In this document: positions 37,988-45,799 of the stretch, in pieces
Layout: each line of letters begins with the position of its first letter
Position numbering within the stretch: the first letter of the stretch is position 1
NCBI RefSeq assembly: GCF_016904885.1
Contig: NZ_JADWYI010000001.1
Location: 2,356,001-2,420,000 of the forward strand
Source: Archangium primigenium
Lineage (GTDB): Bacteria > Myxococcota > Myxococcia > Myxococcales > Myxococcaceae
Length of the DNA: 64,000 nucleotides
Reading direction: 5' to 3'
The notes under the pieces: model-generated
Databases searched by the model: none
What the model was told of the DNA's origin: nothing
Seen by the model: the letters and a program-made list of their open reading frames with translations, nothing else
Made by a program: the position numbers and the translations under genes

Positions 37988-38864
37988 GCAGGCCGGTGAA
38001 CAGGGTGTCGGCGAACTGAGGGAAGCGGGGGCCCACCCACCGCACGGTGTCATCCACGGCGAGGATGCGCTTCTGGGCCCCCGCGGGGGTGAGCGCCACG
38101 CCCGGCATCTTCAGCACGCCGTCCACGCTGCCCACGGCCTTGATGCCCCGCTCCAGCAGGATGATGGCGTCCGGCGCGGCCTGCACCATGCCCTCGGCCG
38201 TCAGCGCTTTGGTGCCCGTGGTGAAGTCCGCCGCGTTCTGCCCTCCGGCCAGCTCGATGAGCACGTGCACGCCCGTGTCGCGCCCGTAGACGAACGCCTC
38301 GCCCGGGCCGTGCGCGTAGAGGAACAGCACACGGGGCTTCGTCTTCACCCCGTCGACCTTCTTCTGGAGCGCGGCCAGCCGCGTGTCGAGCTCCTGGGTG
38401 AGCTTCTGGCCCGCCTCGGGCACCTGGTACAGCGCCGCCACCTGCTGGATGCGCCGCTTGAGGGCCGGGATGCCCGACTTGCCCGAGTGCTCCAGCACGA
38501 GCACCGGCACCTTCGCGCCGCGCAGCTGCTCGGCCGTGGCGGCGGGCATGTTCTCCTCGCTCGCGAGCACCACGTCGGGCGCCAGGCTGATGATGCCCTC
38601 CACGCTCGGGTGGTAGGGGTGCCCCACCTTGGCCACCTGGGCCAGCTGCGCGGGGTAGGTGCCCGCCACGTCGGTGCCCACCACGCTGCCGCCCTGGCCG
38701 AGCGCGTAGACGATCTCCACCAGCGAGGAGTTGATGGCCACCACGCGCTTGGGCACCGCCACGTCCACCGTCTTCCCATCCACGCCCTTGAGGGGCGCGG
38801 CGTGGGCGGGTGCTCCCGCGAGCACGGCCCCCACGAGTGACAACAGGATGGCGAGCGGACGCAT
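37968..38864 (-). CDS. hmuT: Haem-binding periplasmic protein HmuT
   Basis: A 298-residue periplasmic binding protein with a clear signal peptide (cut after APAHA, residue 22). Fold signatures are RVVAINSSLVEIVYALGQG, VVGTDVAGTYPAQ, GIISLAPDVVLASEE and LFLYAHGPGEAFVYGRDTG, where the conserved aromatic/His-rich parts of HmuT-type proteins lie. It should deliver haem or a siderophore to HmuU/HmuV. It is first in the operon and lies 36 bases downstream of a Fur box. No TonB-dependent receptor gene is in view, so the outer-membrane step is encoded elsewhere. Confidence 0.87.
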   Translation of the reverse strand: MRPLAILLSLVGAVLAGAPAHAAPLKGVDGKTVDVAVPKRVVAINSSLVEIVYALGQGGSVVGTDVAGTYPAQLAQVAKVGHPYHPSVEGIISLAPDVVLASEENMPAATAEQLRGAKVPVLVLEHSGKSGIPALKRRIQQVAALYQVPEAGQKLTQELDTRLAALQKKVDGVKTKPRVLFLYAHGPGEAFVYGRDTGVHVLIELAGGQNAADFTTGTKALTAEGMVQAAPDAIILLERGIKAVGSVDGVLKMPGVALTPAGAQKRILAVDDTVRWVGPRFPQFADTLFTGLHAPARP

Positions 38865-38900
38865 GACGACTCCTCTTCCCCTGTCCAGAGGAAGTGAATG

Positions 38901-38915
38901 TGATAATCAAAATCA
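38901..38915. promoter_or_regulatory. Fur box upstream of hmuTUV
   Basis: TGATAATCAAAATCA matches the 7-1-7 Fur inverted repeat TGATAAT-N-ATTATCA at 12 of 14 positions. It stands in an A/T-rich patch 36-50 bases before the hmuT start, in the gap to the kinase gene, overlapping where a promoter should be. It predicts repression when iron is plentiful. Confidence 0.72.
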
Positions 38916-38973
38916 ACTTCGCGGCGGACCTTCTCCTCTCGGGCGCGGCCTGTCAAGCGCGGGAGGGGGCGTG

Positions 38974-40215
38974 TCAGTCTTCGGAGGGCTCGTCCGGCGC
39001 GGCGGGCGGCGTGGCCGGGCCCCGTGCGGGGGCACCCGGGGCCGGGGCTCGCCGGGGGGCGGGAGCGCTCGGGAGCGGGGCGGCGGGCGGTGGCGCGGGC
39101 TGCGCGGTGCGCAGGCGGGGCGGCTGGACGGGCCCCTGCACCGGGCCCACCCGGGTCGCGGAGGGGGAGCTCGTCTCGCGCGCCGGGGCCGGGGCCGGGG
39201 CCGGGGCCGGGGCCGGCGCGGCGGCCGGGGCGTGCTCGCGCAGCAGCCGCGGGTCGAACTGGATGACGGTGGGCTCGGTGGCGAAGCGGTCCTCCTCGAG
39301 CTCCGGCGCGTACAGGTCCTTCATGAAGGCCGTGAGGTGGGCCTGGGTGCCCGGCAGCCGCTCGGCGAGGAGGAAGTCCTCGAGCGCGAGCTGCAGCTCC
39401 CCGGCGCTCTGGTAGCGCTCGTCGCGCTTGCGCGCCAGGGCCTTCATCACCACCGCGTCCAACTCCGGGGGGATGCCGGGCACGAGCTCGCTGGGCGGCG
39501 CCACGCGCGCGCCCACCACGGCCTTGAGCGTGGCCAGGTCCGTCTCGCGCTTGAAGAGCCGCTGGCTCGTCAGGAGCTCGTGGAACACGATGCCCAGGCC
39601 ATACACGTCCGAGCGCGCGTCCAGCTCCTCGCCGCGCGCCTGCTCCGGAGACATGTACGCGTGCTTGCCCTTGATGGTGCCCACCATCGTCTGGGACAGC
39701 TTGCCCGCGGCCTTGGCCACGCCGAAGTCGATGATCTTCACGTTGCCGTTGAAGCCCACCAGCACGTTCTGCGGGGACACGTCGCGGTGGATGAGCCCGA
39801 GCCGCCGGCCCGAGGGCGTGCGCGCCTGGTGCGCGTGGTCCAACCCCGCGGCCGCGTCCGCGACGATGCGGCACTTGAGCCCCAGGGGCAGGCCGCCCTT
39901 GGCGCGGCGGGCGCGGATGTTCACCTGGTTGACGGACTCGCCCTGCACGTACTCCATGGCGATGTAGAAGATGCCGTCCACGTCCCCCAGGTCGTAGATC
40001 TGCGCGATGTTCGGGTGGTTGAGCACCCCGGCGATGCGCGCCTCGTCCAGGAACATCTGGATGAACTCGTGGTCCTCGGACAGGTGGGGCAGCAGCCGCT
40101 TGAGCACCAGCAGCTTCTGGAAACCCACGGGACCCTTCTGCCGGGCCAGGTAGACCTGACCCATGCCACCCGTCGCCAGTTTGCGCAGCAGTTCGTAGCG
40201 GCCGAAGGTTTCCAC
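38974..40215 (-). CDS. Eukaryotic-like serine/threonine protein kinase
   Basis: A 413-residue soluble kinase. The catalytic domain (about 5-275) has GGMGQVYLA (glycine loop), VLKRLLPHL (Lys), HRDVSPQNVLV (catalytic loop), DFGVAKAAG and MSPEQARGE. After residue 300 a long low-complexity tail rich in Pro and Ala (alternating AP units, then SPAP) continues to the C-terminus; there is no membrane helix. The start is a GTG (VETFGRYELLRKL) rather than a TTG 12 codons upstream, as kinases of this type begin near that phrase. Myxobacteria have many such kinases; target unknown. Part of the tail is encoded by a GGGGCC tandem repeat on the plus strand. Confidence 0.88.
   Translation of the reverse strand: METFGRYELLRKLATGGMGQVYLARQKGPVGFQKLLVLKRLLPHLSEDHEFIQMFLDEARIAGVLNHPNIAQIYDLGDVDGIFYIAMEYVQGESVNQVNIRARRAKGGLPLGLKCRIVADAAAGLDHAHQARTPSGRRLGLIHRDVSPQNVLVGFNGNVKIIDFGVAKAAGKLSQTMVGTIKGKHAYMSPEQARGEELDARSDVYGLGIVFHELLTSQRLFKRETDLATLKAVVGARVAPPSELVPGIPPELDAVVMKALARKRDERYQSAGELQLALEDFLLAERLPGTQAHLTAFMKDLYAPELEEDRFATEPTVIQFDPRLLREHAPAAAPAPAPAPAPAPARETSSPSATRVGPVQGPVQPPRLRTAQPAPPPAAPLPSAPAPRRAPAPGAPARGPATPPAAPDEPSED
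39185..39214. repeat. GGGGCC hexanucleotide tandem repeat (5 units)
   Basis: Five perfect GGGGCC units within the kinase tail, reading as alternating Ala-Pro on the coding strand. Because the unit is six bases, slippage would add or remove Ala-Pro pairs without shifting the frame, so the tail length may vary between strains. Confidence 0.75.
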
Positions 40216-40256
40216 GGAAGGGGCCCACCATATCCGTCCTGGGGGCGCCAACGGAA

Positions 40257-40286
40257 GCGCCCCCGCGAGTTCCCTCGCGGGGGCGC
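40257..40286 (-). terminator. Strong hairpin after the choice-of-anchor lipoprotein gene
   Basis: A perfect 13-bp stem (GCGCCCCCGCGAG paired with CTCGCGGGGGCGC) with a TTCC loop, 19 bases beyond the stop at 40305 on the minus strand. It lies between that gene and the start of the next minus-strand gene, the kinase. No long T run follows, so it may be a high-GC intrinsic or Rho-assisted terminator. Confidence 0.65.
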
Positions 40287-40304
40287 CCTGCTCAAGCAGC
40301 CGCG

Positions 40305-43304
40305 TCAGGGGGCCGCGCAGATGCTGCGGTAGCGCACCTCGAGGTTCTGGCCCGGCACGGGCACCGCGCCCGTCTTGAAGACGACCGCGTTGCGGGCCGC
40401 GTCATACGACCACTGGTCCGTGCCCAGGACCCGACCCGCCACCTGGACGCGCATCTCCGTCAGGCCGTTGGGCGTGGCCGTCAGCGGGAAGTCCGCCTGG
40501 AGCCCCTCGGCGCGCTTGAGCAGCTTCTCCAGGAAGGAGCCGTAGTCCCCCAGGCAGATGGAGTCCGCGGCGCCCCCGGTGGCCTGGGCCACGGCGGAGA
40601 AGCGCGTGCCGGGCCCGCCCGCGGTGGTGCAGCGCGTGTCGGTGGGCACCAGCGCGTACAGCTGGCTGCGGTGCCCCATGCCCGTGCCCTTGATGGACTG
40701 GAGGAACTGCACGTAGCTCTCCGGCTCGAAGCCCGAGTGGTCGTCCTCGTCGGCCACCACCACCACGGCCAGCCGCGCCGTGGTGCGCAGGAAGCCCTGG
40801 TTGCCGTCGTTGGGCAGCGGGGTGCGCGGGTCGTCCATGCTGGTGATGAGCGGCGAGGACAGGCCCTGGCGCATCGTCTCCAGGCCCTGCACCAGGTTGT
40901 GGCACAGGCCCACGTCGTCGATGTTGGCCTGCACCGTGGTGGCCGCCGTGGCCGAGGTGCTCGCCGCGGTGCGGGCGCGGTGCCCGTCCGCCGGCACGAG
41001 CCGCCCCGCGTCACCGCCCGCCGTGGCGTTGGTGCACGCGGGCGAGCGGGTGCTCAGGCCCGTGCTCGTGACGCCCACGCGCACGTCCACGCCCACCTGC
41101 CGCGCGCGCTCCAGCCACCCCGGGATCGCGTTCTTCAGCCGCTTCTGGAACTCCCCCATCGTCGTGGTGTTGCTCACCACGAAGAGCACGTCCAACTGGC
41201 TGTCGGTGCCCTGGATGAAGCGGTCGATCTGCAGGCCCTCGTGGTTGGTCTCCGCGAGCAGCGGGATCATCAGCGGGTTGGGCTCGTTCTGCTCCTTCAC
41301 GAAGAAGGGGCTGTAGTGCTGGCCGAGCACGTCGCGGGCGTAGCTGAACTCCAGCTCGAAGCCCTCGCCGGGGGCGAGCTGGCGCGGCAGCGCGGGCGGC
41401 GTGACGAGCTGGTACTGCTCGCTCGTGCCCGCGCCGATGTGCGCGTCCGTCACGCTCACCGGGGCCGCGCACTGGTTGGACACCAGCGTGCGGCGCGGGC
41501 GCGTGGCGCAGTCATAGCGGATGGGGCCGAAGTCCACGAAGGCCGGCGCCGCCACCAGGCAGCTCGCCAGGGACGTGCCGTGCAGCGGCAGGCGCACCGT
41601 GGGGTTGGCCGGGTCATTCACCGTGAGCGTGAGCTCGCCCTGGTAGTCGCCCACCGCGGGCGGCCGGAAGGACACCATGGCGCTGAACGCCGAGGCGTAG
41701 GGCACCGAGCCGCCCACGATCTTCCCGCCGGGCATGGAGAAGGCCCCGCCCCCGTCGTTGGACACGTGGATGTTCTTCACCGCGCACTCGGCGCGGCCCG
41801 TGTTGTCGAAGCGGAAGCCCAGCACCGCGCCGCGGCCCGGCTCCAGGTTGCCGAAGTCCAGCACCGGCTGGGGCTTGAGCGTGTAGACACACGTGCCGGT
41901 GTCGCGCGCGGTGCCGGTGAGCAGGATGGTGCGCTCGGGGTTGAAGAGATCGTCCGACACGAGCACCAGCGTCGCCTCGAAGCGGCCTGAGTTCTGCGGC
42001 TCGAAGTACACCGTCAGGTCCAACGCGTCCGTGCCCGGCGCGATGGGCAGGTTCTCCGTCTCCAGCGCGGGCCAGGTGCTGCCCGGCGTCCAGGGCTGCA
42101 CCGCCTTGCCGCGCAGGATGTTGTCCACGGAGAAGTGGGCCCACATGCCGTCGGCCCGCACTCCCTTGAGGTACAGGTTGCCCGAGGTGCCCGCGTTGGT
42201 GATGCGGATCGTCTTGGCCAGCTTGCCGCCCGAGGGCAGCTCGCCGAAGTCGAGCGCCAGCGGGGCCACCGCCAGCGTGGGCCGGCCGCCGCGCGCATCC
42301 AGCGTCACCTGCGCCTGCCGGGGCTTGTCCGACTCATAGCCCACCGTCAGCGTGCCCATGTTGGGCCCGGAGAAGCGCGCCGCGAACTCCAGCGGCACCC
42401 GCACCTCCTCGCCCGGCTGCACCTGCCGCGACCCCATGGCCTCCAGCGGCGTGAAGGCCGTGTCGCTCGTGCCCATGCCCTGGATGGTCACCGGCCGCCA
42501 GGTGATGTTCTTGGCGCGCGTGAAGGAGCGCGTCGTCTCGTGCACCGGAATCTGATCGAAGGGCACCGGGGCCGGGTCGAACACGAACGCGCTCGCCACC
42601 GAGCGCCCCGCGAGCCCCGCCACCGTGGGCGTGCACGTGTCGCACGGGCGCACCTCCACCTGCGCGCTCATCTCGCCCAGATCCTTGGGGAAGTACTTCG
42701 TCTCCAACTGGGCGGTGGCCCGGGGCGGCACGGTGATGTTGTCCGCGCTGAACGCCTTGGCCGCGTCCCCCGTCACCGTCACGCTCAGGGGCAGGTCCAC
42801 GGGGTTGGTGATGGTCAGCCGCAGCACGCGCTGGCTGTCCACCTCCAACGTCTGGAAGTCCAAGAGGGCCGGCTCCAGTCGCACGGTGAGCGGCGCGCCC
42901 TGGCCCTTCACCTTCACCAGGTGCTCCTGACCGGCGTTGGCGTCCGTGTTGACCTTCAGCGACTCCTCGCTGCCGCCTTCCGCGAGCGGGTGGAAGCGCA
43001 CCCGCACCAGCTTCTCCTCGCCCGGCATGAGGCGCGCCTCGCCGTCGAAGGACACCTCGTAGGCGGGGTTGTCACCGAGCTTGAGCGCCTCCAGCGCGTG
43101 GAAGGGCACGTAGCCCACGTTGCGCAGACGCACGACCTTCTCGCGCCACTCGCCGACCGGCACCTCGCCGAAGTCCAGCGCGTTGGTGTCCACCGCGGCC
43201 GTGGCCTGCACCGCGCGCGTCTCTCCTGGCTCATGGCACGCGGCCAGCGCTCCCGCCAACAGCGACAGCCAGATGATCCGTTTACCGTTTCGACCTGTCG
43301 TCAT
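40305..43304 (-). CDS. Choice-of-anchor D lipoprotein with degenerate vWA-like domain
   Basis: A 999-residue lipoprotein with lipobox LAAC (Cys near 22). It has a series of about six ASPM-SPD-2-Hydin/choice-of-anchor D beta-sandwich repeats, each starting with a phrase such as ALDFGEVPVGEW, LLDFQTLEVDSQ, ALDFGELPSGGK, VLDFGNLEPGRG or FVDFGPIRYD (about 35-680). Residues 700-900 look like a von Willebrand A fold (LDVLFVVSNTTTMGEFQKRL; RLAVVVVADEDDHSG), but the MIDAS DxSxS is replaced by SNTTT. The last ~85 residues are another small domain (SWYD-like VVFKTGAVPVPG). It is probably an outer-surface adhesin or scaffold. The start is the ATG before a TGRNGKR signal peptide. A hairpin terminator follows. 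Confidence 0.82.
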   Translation of the reverse strand: MTTGRNGKRIIWLSLLAGALAACHEPGETRAVQATAAVDTNALDFGEVPVGEWREKVVRLRNVGYVPFHALEALKLGDNPAYEVSFDGEARLMPGEEKLVRVRFHPLAEGGSEESLKVNTDANAGQEHLVKVKGQGAPLTVRLEPALLDFQTLEVDSQRVLRLTITNPVDLPLSVTVTGDAAKAFSADNITVPPRATAQLETKYFPKDLGEMSAQVEVRPCDTCTPTVAGLAGRSVASAFVFDPAPVPFDQIPVHETTRSFTRAKNITWRPVTIQGMGTSDTAFTPLEAMGSRQVQPGEEVRVPLEFAARFSGPNMGTLTVGYESDKPRQAQVTLDARGGRPTLAVAPLALDFGELPSGGKLAKTIRITNAGTSGNLYLKGVRADGMWAHFSVDNILRGKAVQPWTPGSTWPALETENLPIAPGTDALDLTVYFEPQNSGRFEATLVLVSDDLFNPERTILLTGTARDTGTCVYTLKPQPVLDFGNLEPGRGAVLGFRFDNTGRAECAVKNIHVSNDGGGAFSMPGGKIVGGSVPYASAFSAMVSFRPPAVGDYQGELTLTVNDPANPTVRLPLHGTSLASCLVAAPAFVDFGPIRYDCATRPRRTLVSNQCAAPVSVTDAHIGAGTSEQYQLVTPPALPRQLAPGEGFELEFSYARDVLGQHYSPFFVKEQNEPNPLMIPLLAETNHEGLQIDRFIQGTDSQLDVLFVVSNTTTMGEFQKRLKNAIPGWLERARQVGVDVRVGVTSTGLSTRSPACTNATAGGDAGRLVPADGHRARTAASTSATAATTVQANIDDVGLCHNLVQGLETMRQGLSSPLITSMDDPRTPLPNDGNQGFLRTTARLAVVVVADEDDHSGFEPESYVQFLQSIKGTGMGHRSQLYALVPTDTRCTTAGGPGTRFSAVAQATGGAADSICLGDYGSFLEKLLKRAEGLQADFPLTATPNGLTEMRVQVAGRVLGTDQWSYDAARNAVVFKTGAVPVPGQNLEVRYRSICAAP

Positions 43305-43587
43305 CACCCGTCCCCGCCTCGAACACACACCTACCCGGCAGGGCACCCATCAAATTGCGTACCAGACGGGGCGCCTTGGCACGGGTGAGCAATTCCAGGG
43401 GCTTGGCCGAGGGTAGGCGGAGGTAGGCGGGGATCAGTGGGAAACGAAGTGCCCTCGGGGGTGGAGCTTTTTTCATGGCTTGCCGATCAGCCCCGACGGA
43501 CAGGAGGGGCGGGCAGGCGACAAGATTTTCCCACCCGGAGGCGGGGTCCCGGGCCTTGGCGGGCGGTCCGGAACCCCTCGTGGGGCG

Positions 43588-44352
43588 CTACTCCGTCAAC
43601 AGGTGAACCTCGGTGGTGCCGGCGCCCACGGTGATAGGGATGCGGCACGGGCCCTCCGGGACGACCACCTCCACGAGCCGGGTGGCGGTGGTGGTGAGCC
43701 CCGCGCCGTCCGTCACCGAGTAGATGAGCGGGTAGAGGCCCGGGACGGTGGGATCGATCGCGCCGATGACCTCGACCTGGGCGCTCAGGTCTCCCGCGCA
43801 GGCATCGAGCGCGAAGAAGCCGGGCTCGGTGTAGCTGGACACGCCGTGGCCCAGGACGATGACGTCGGGCCCGAGCAGCGTCAGCGCGGGCGGCTGGGTG
43901 TCCTGCACCGTGAGCGTGGTGGTGCAGGAGAGCGCGTGGCCGTCCTTGTCGGACGCCGTGTAGGTGAGCGGGGTGATGCCCGTCATGCCCTCCGTCCGGC
44001 CGCGCACGCACTCGAGCGTGCTCGGATCGGGGCAGATGAGCTGGGGTGGGGGGGCCTCCCAGGCGGACCCCGCCACCTCGTGCGAAGCCGGGGCGGGTGC
44101 TTCGAGCGCTTCCGGGGGCGGCGCGCTGTCCTGGGGCTGTCCGTCTGGGTTTGGCGTCGTCGGGAGGGCCAGCGCCTCCGGTGTTTCGGACGCCGGACTG
44201 TCCTCGGGGACGGGGCCCTCCGACTGGAGTCCCTCCACGGCTTGTCCTTCGGACGGAGTGAAAGGGTTTGCCTCCGCGCTCGGACCGTAGGCACACACAT
44301 TCAGTGCCGCCAGGAGCACGAGCCCTGGCAGGCGTTGGAATTGCGTTGTCAT
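43588..44352 (-). CDS. Secreted Ig-like (DUF5011/HYR) protein
   Basis: A 254-residue exported protein with a signal peptide (LPGLVLLAALNVCAYG). A Pro/Glu/Ala-rich disordered stretch (about 30-100) is followed by a short cysteine-containing domain (LICPDPSTLECVRG) and two Ig-like folds. The second has the DUF5011 pattern DTQPPALTLLGPDVIVLG, SYTEPGFFALDACAGDLSAQ, then GLYPLIYSVTDGAGL. Such modules are common in myxobacterial surface proteins. The gene stands alone with 283 bp of unannotated sequence to the choice-of-anchor gene. Function unknown, probably adhesive or structural. Confidence 0.75.
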   Translation of the reverse strand: MTTQFQRLPGLVLLAALNVCAYGPSAEANPFTPSEGQAVEGLQSEGPVPEDSPASETPEALALPTTPNPDGQPQDSAPPPEALEAPAPASHEVAGSAWEAPPPQLICPDPSTLECVRGRTEGMTGITPLTYTASDKDGHALSCTTTLTVQDTQPPALTLLGPDVIVLGHGVSSYTEPGFFALDACAGDLSAQVEVIGAIDPTVPGLYPLIYSVTDGAGLTTTATRLVEVVVPEGPCRIPITVGAGTTEVHLLTE

Positions 44353-44500
44353 GGACAGGTAACCCCCGGATGCACCCATGGCGGAGTGAACGCCAATCGG
44401 CACCCGGGAACATACCCGTGCCTCATTCCGTGTGTTTGTGATTCGGAGTCTGTGTAGGAATGTGAAACGAGTCCACCGCCCGAGTGTCCGCTCCCGCGCG

Positions 44501-45370
44501 TCAGGGCGTGATGAAGTCCACCAGGGCCCGGGCCACGGCCTCGGGTTGCTCCAGGTGCACGTGGTGCCCGCCGGGAATCACGATCGGCGGCCGCGCGAGC
44601 CGCAGGGCCGCGAGCCGCGCCTCGGCCCGCGCTTCTTCCATGCGGTGGCCCGTGCTCCCCAACACGAGTTGCACCGGGCACCGCACGCCCGAGGACACCG
44701 CGAGCCACTGCGCGTCGTCATAGCCCTGGGCGAAGCGGCGGCGGTGCGTGGGATCGAAGGTGAAGGCGACGCCGCCGCCGTCCCTCTCCGGCAGGGGCTC
44801 GGTGCCGTGGCGGGCCAGGTGCAGCGCGGCGGCCTCGGGCAGGCCGGGGTTGTTCTCGCGCAGGCGCGCCGCGGCGGCCTCCACGGACGGGTAGCGCTTG
44901 CGGTTCGGCTCGCGCTCCAGGTCCTGGAGGAAGCCGCGCAGCCGAGGCAGCGCGTTCTCGGGGGGTCCTCCCGTGGGCCCCAGGCTCTCGATGAGGCTCA
45001 GGCTCCGGACGTGCTCGGGCCGGGCGGCGGCGTACATCGTGGCGATGATGCCCCCGAGCGAGTGGCCCACCAGGTGCGCCTGGGCGAGCCCCGTGGCGCG
45101 CAGCACCGCCTCCAGGTCCACCAGGCAATCGCCGAGCTGGTAGTGGCCGGGCCGGGGCAGCCACGCGCTGCGGCCCATGCCCCGGAAGTCGAACACCACC
45201 AGCCGCCACGTGTCGGGCAGGTGCTCGACGAGCGTATCGAAGCCATGCCCATGGTCCAGCCAGCCGTGCAGGAACACGACGGCCGGCGAGCCCTCGGCAT
45301 GGCGCTGGCGGACGTGCAGGCCAAGGCCGTGCACCTCCACCGACAGGGTCTCGAAGGGGGGGCGGGTCAT
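44501..45370 (-). CDS. Alpha/beta-hydrolase
   Basis: A 289-residue alpha/beta-hydrolase of the epoxide-hydrolase/haloperoxidase-like group. Seen: the HGW motif in VVFLHGWLDHGHGFDTL near 35 (oxyanion hole), FDFRGMGRS near 62, nucleophile in GHSLGGIIAT near 104 and the last-strand His in VIPGGHHVHLEQP near 267. No signal peptide. A cap domain lies about 150-210. Related enzymes cleave esters, epoxides or C-C bonds; the substrate cannot be predicted. It begins 28 bases after the 56-residue gene, and the two may be co-transcribed. Confidence 0.85.
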   Translation of the reverse strand: MTRPPFETLSVEVHGLGLHVRQRHAEGSPAVVFLHGWLDHGHGFDTLVEHLPDTWRLVVFDFRGMGRSAWLPRPGHYQLGDCLVDLEAVLRATGLAQAHLVGHSLGGIIATMYAAARPEHVRSLSLIESLGPTGGPPENALPRLRGFLQDLEREPNRKRYPSVEAAAARLRENNPGLPEAAALHLARHGTEPLPERDGGGVAFTFDPTHRRRFAQGYDDAQWLAVSSGVRCPVQLVLGSTGHRMEEARAEARLAALRLARPPIVIPGGHHVHLEQPEAVARALVDFITP

Positions 45371-45398
45371 GGCTCCCGCTTACCCCATCGGAGGCGGC

Positions 45399-45569
45399 TC
45401 AGAGCGCGGAAGTCGCTTCCATCCCCGAAGCCGCCGAGAGCACCAGCGCGAGTTGCCGCGCCTGGTTCTCGGTGCTGCAACGATATTCCTGGACCTTCCC
45501 ACTGGCCGTTTGAAGGCGCAGAACCCAGACGTCGGCTTCCCTGGACACCACAGGACGTGCTTGCGGCAT
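45399..45569 (-). CDS. 56-residue conserved-looking small protein
   Basis: A 56-residue protein with an AGAGGGGGA site seven bases before its ATG. It reads as two or three beta strands (VWVLRLQTASGKVQEYRCS) then a helix (QARQLALVLSAASGM), which could form a small folded domain. I know no family. Its upstream gap carries phased direct repeats and a palindrome, so it seems to be deliberately regulated. It lies 28 bases before the hydrolase gene. Confidence 0.5.
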   Translation of the reverse strand: MPQARPVVSREADVWVLRLQTASGKVQEYRCSTENQARQLALVLSAASGMEATSAL

Positions 45570-45689
45570 GGATCCCCCTCTCGTGTGCGGTGTGGCCGCA
45601 CGAGCCTTTCCCAAGCATCCCCCATGCCGACCCCCGGTCCAGGCCCGCCCCCAAGGAATCCGGCTATTTGGCTTTTCACGCCGCCTTCG

Positions 45690-45742
45690 GGGGTGACAAA
45701 CTTTGCGGAGTGGGGTGACAAAACGTGCAAGTCACCTTGCAC
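45690..45742. promoter_or_regulatory. Phased direct repeats plus palindrome upstream of the 56-residue gene
   Basis: GGGGTGACAAA occurs at 45690-45700 and 45712-45722, spaced 22 bp (two helical turns), directly followed by the inverted repeat GTGCAAG-TCAC-CTTGCAC at 45725-45742. All lie 120-175 bases upstream of the small gene and below the barrel protein gene. The phasing suggests cooperative binding of an activator. No known factor matches. Confidence 0.45.
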
Positions 45743-45799
45743 TCTTTGCGCAGTGCGGGCCGGAGCCGTTGAGCGGAGGACACACCGCCGCCAGGGCTT

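Noticed and set aside
39185-39214. Tandem repeat considered as a CRISPR-like array
   Set aside because: Units are six bases without spacers and encode an Ala-Pro tail. No CRISPR array or cas gene was seen in the window.
40216-40251. TTG start adding 12 residues to the Ser/Thr kinase
   Set aside because: The extension (APPGRIWWAPS) is unlike kinase N-termini, while GTG-ETFGRYELL begins as usual for the family.
45690-45705. Sigma-54 promoter (TGACAAACTTTGC) upstream of the 56-residue gene
   Set aside because: The GG-to-GC spacing is 11 rather than 10 bases and it points away from the small gene, so the -24/-12 match fails.
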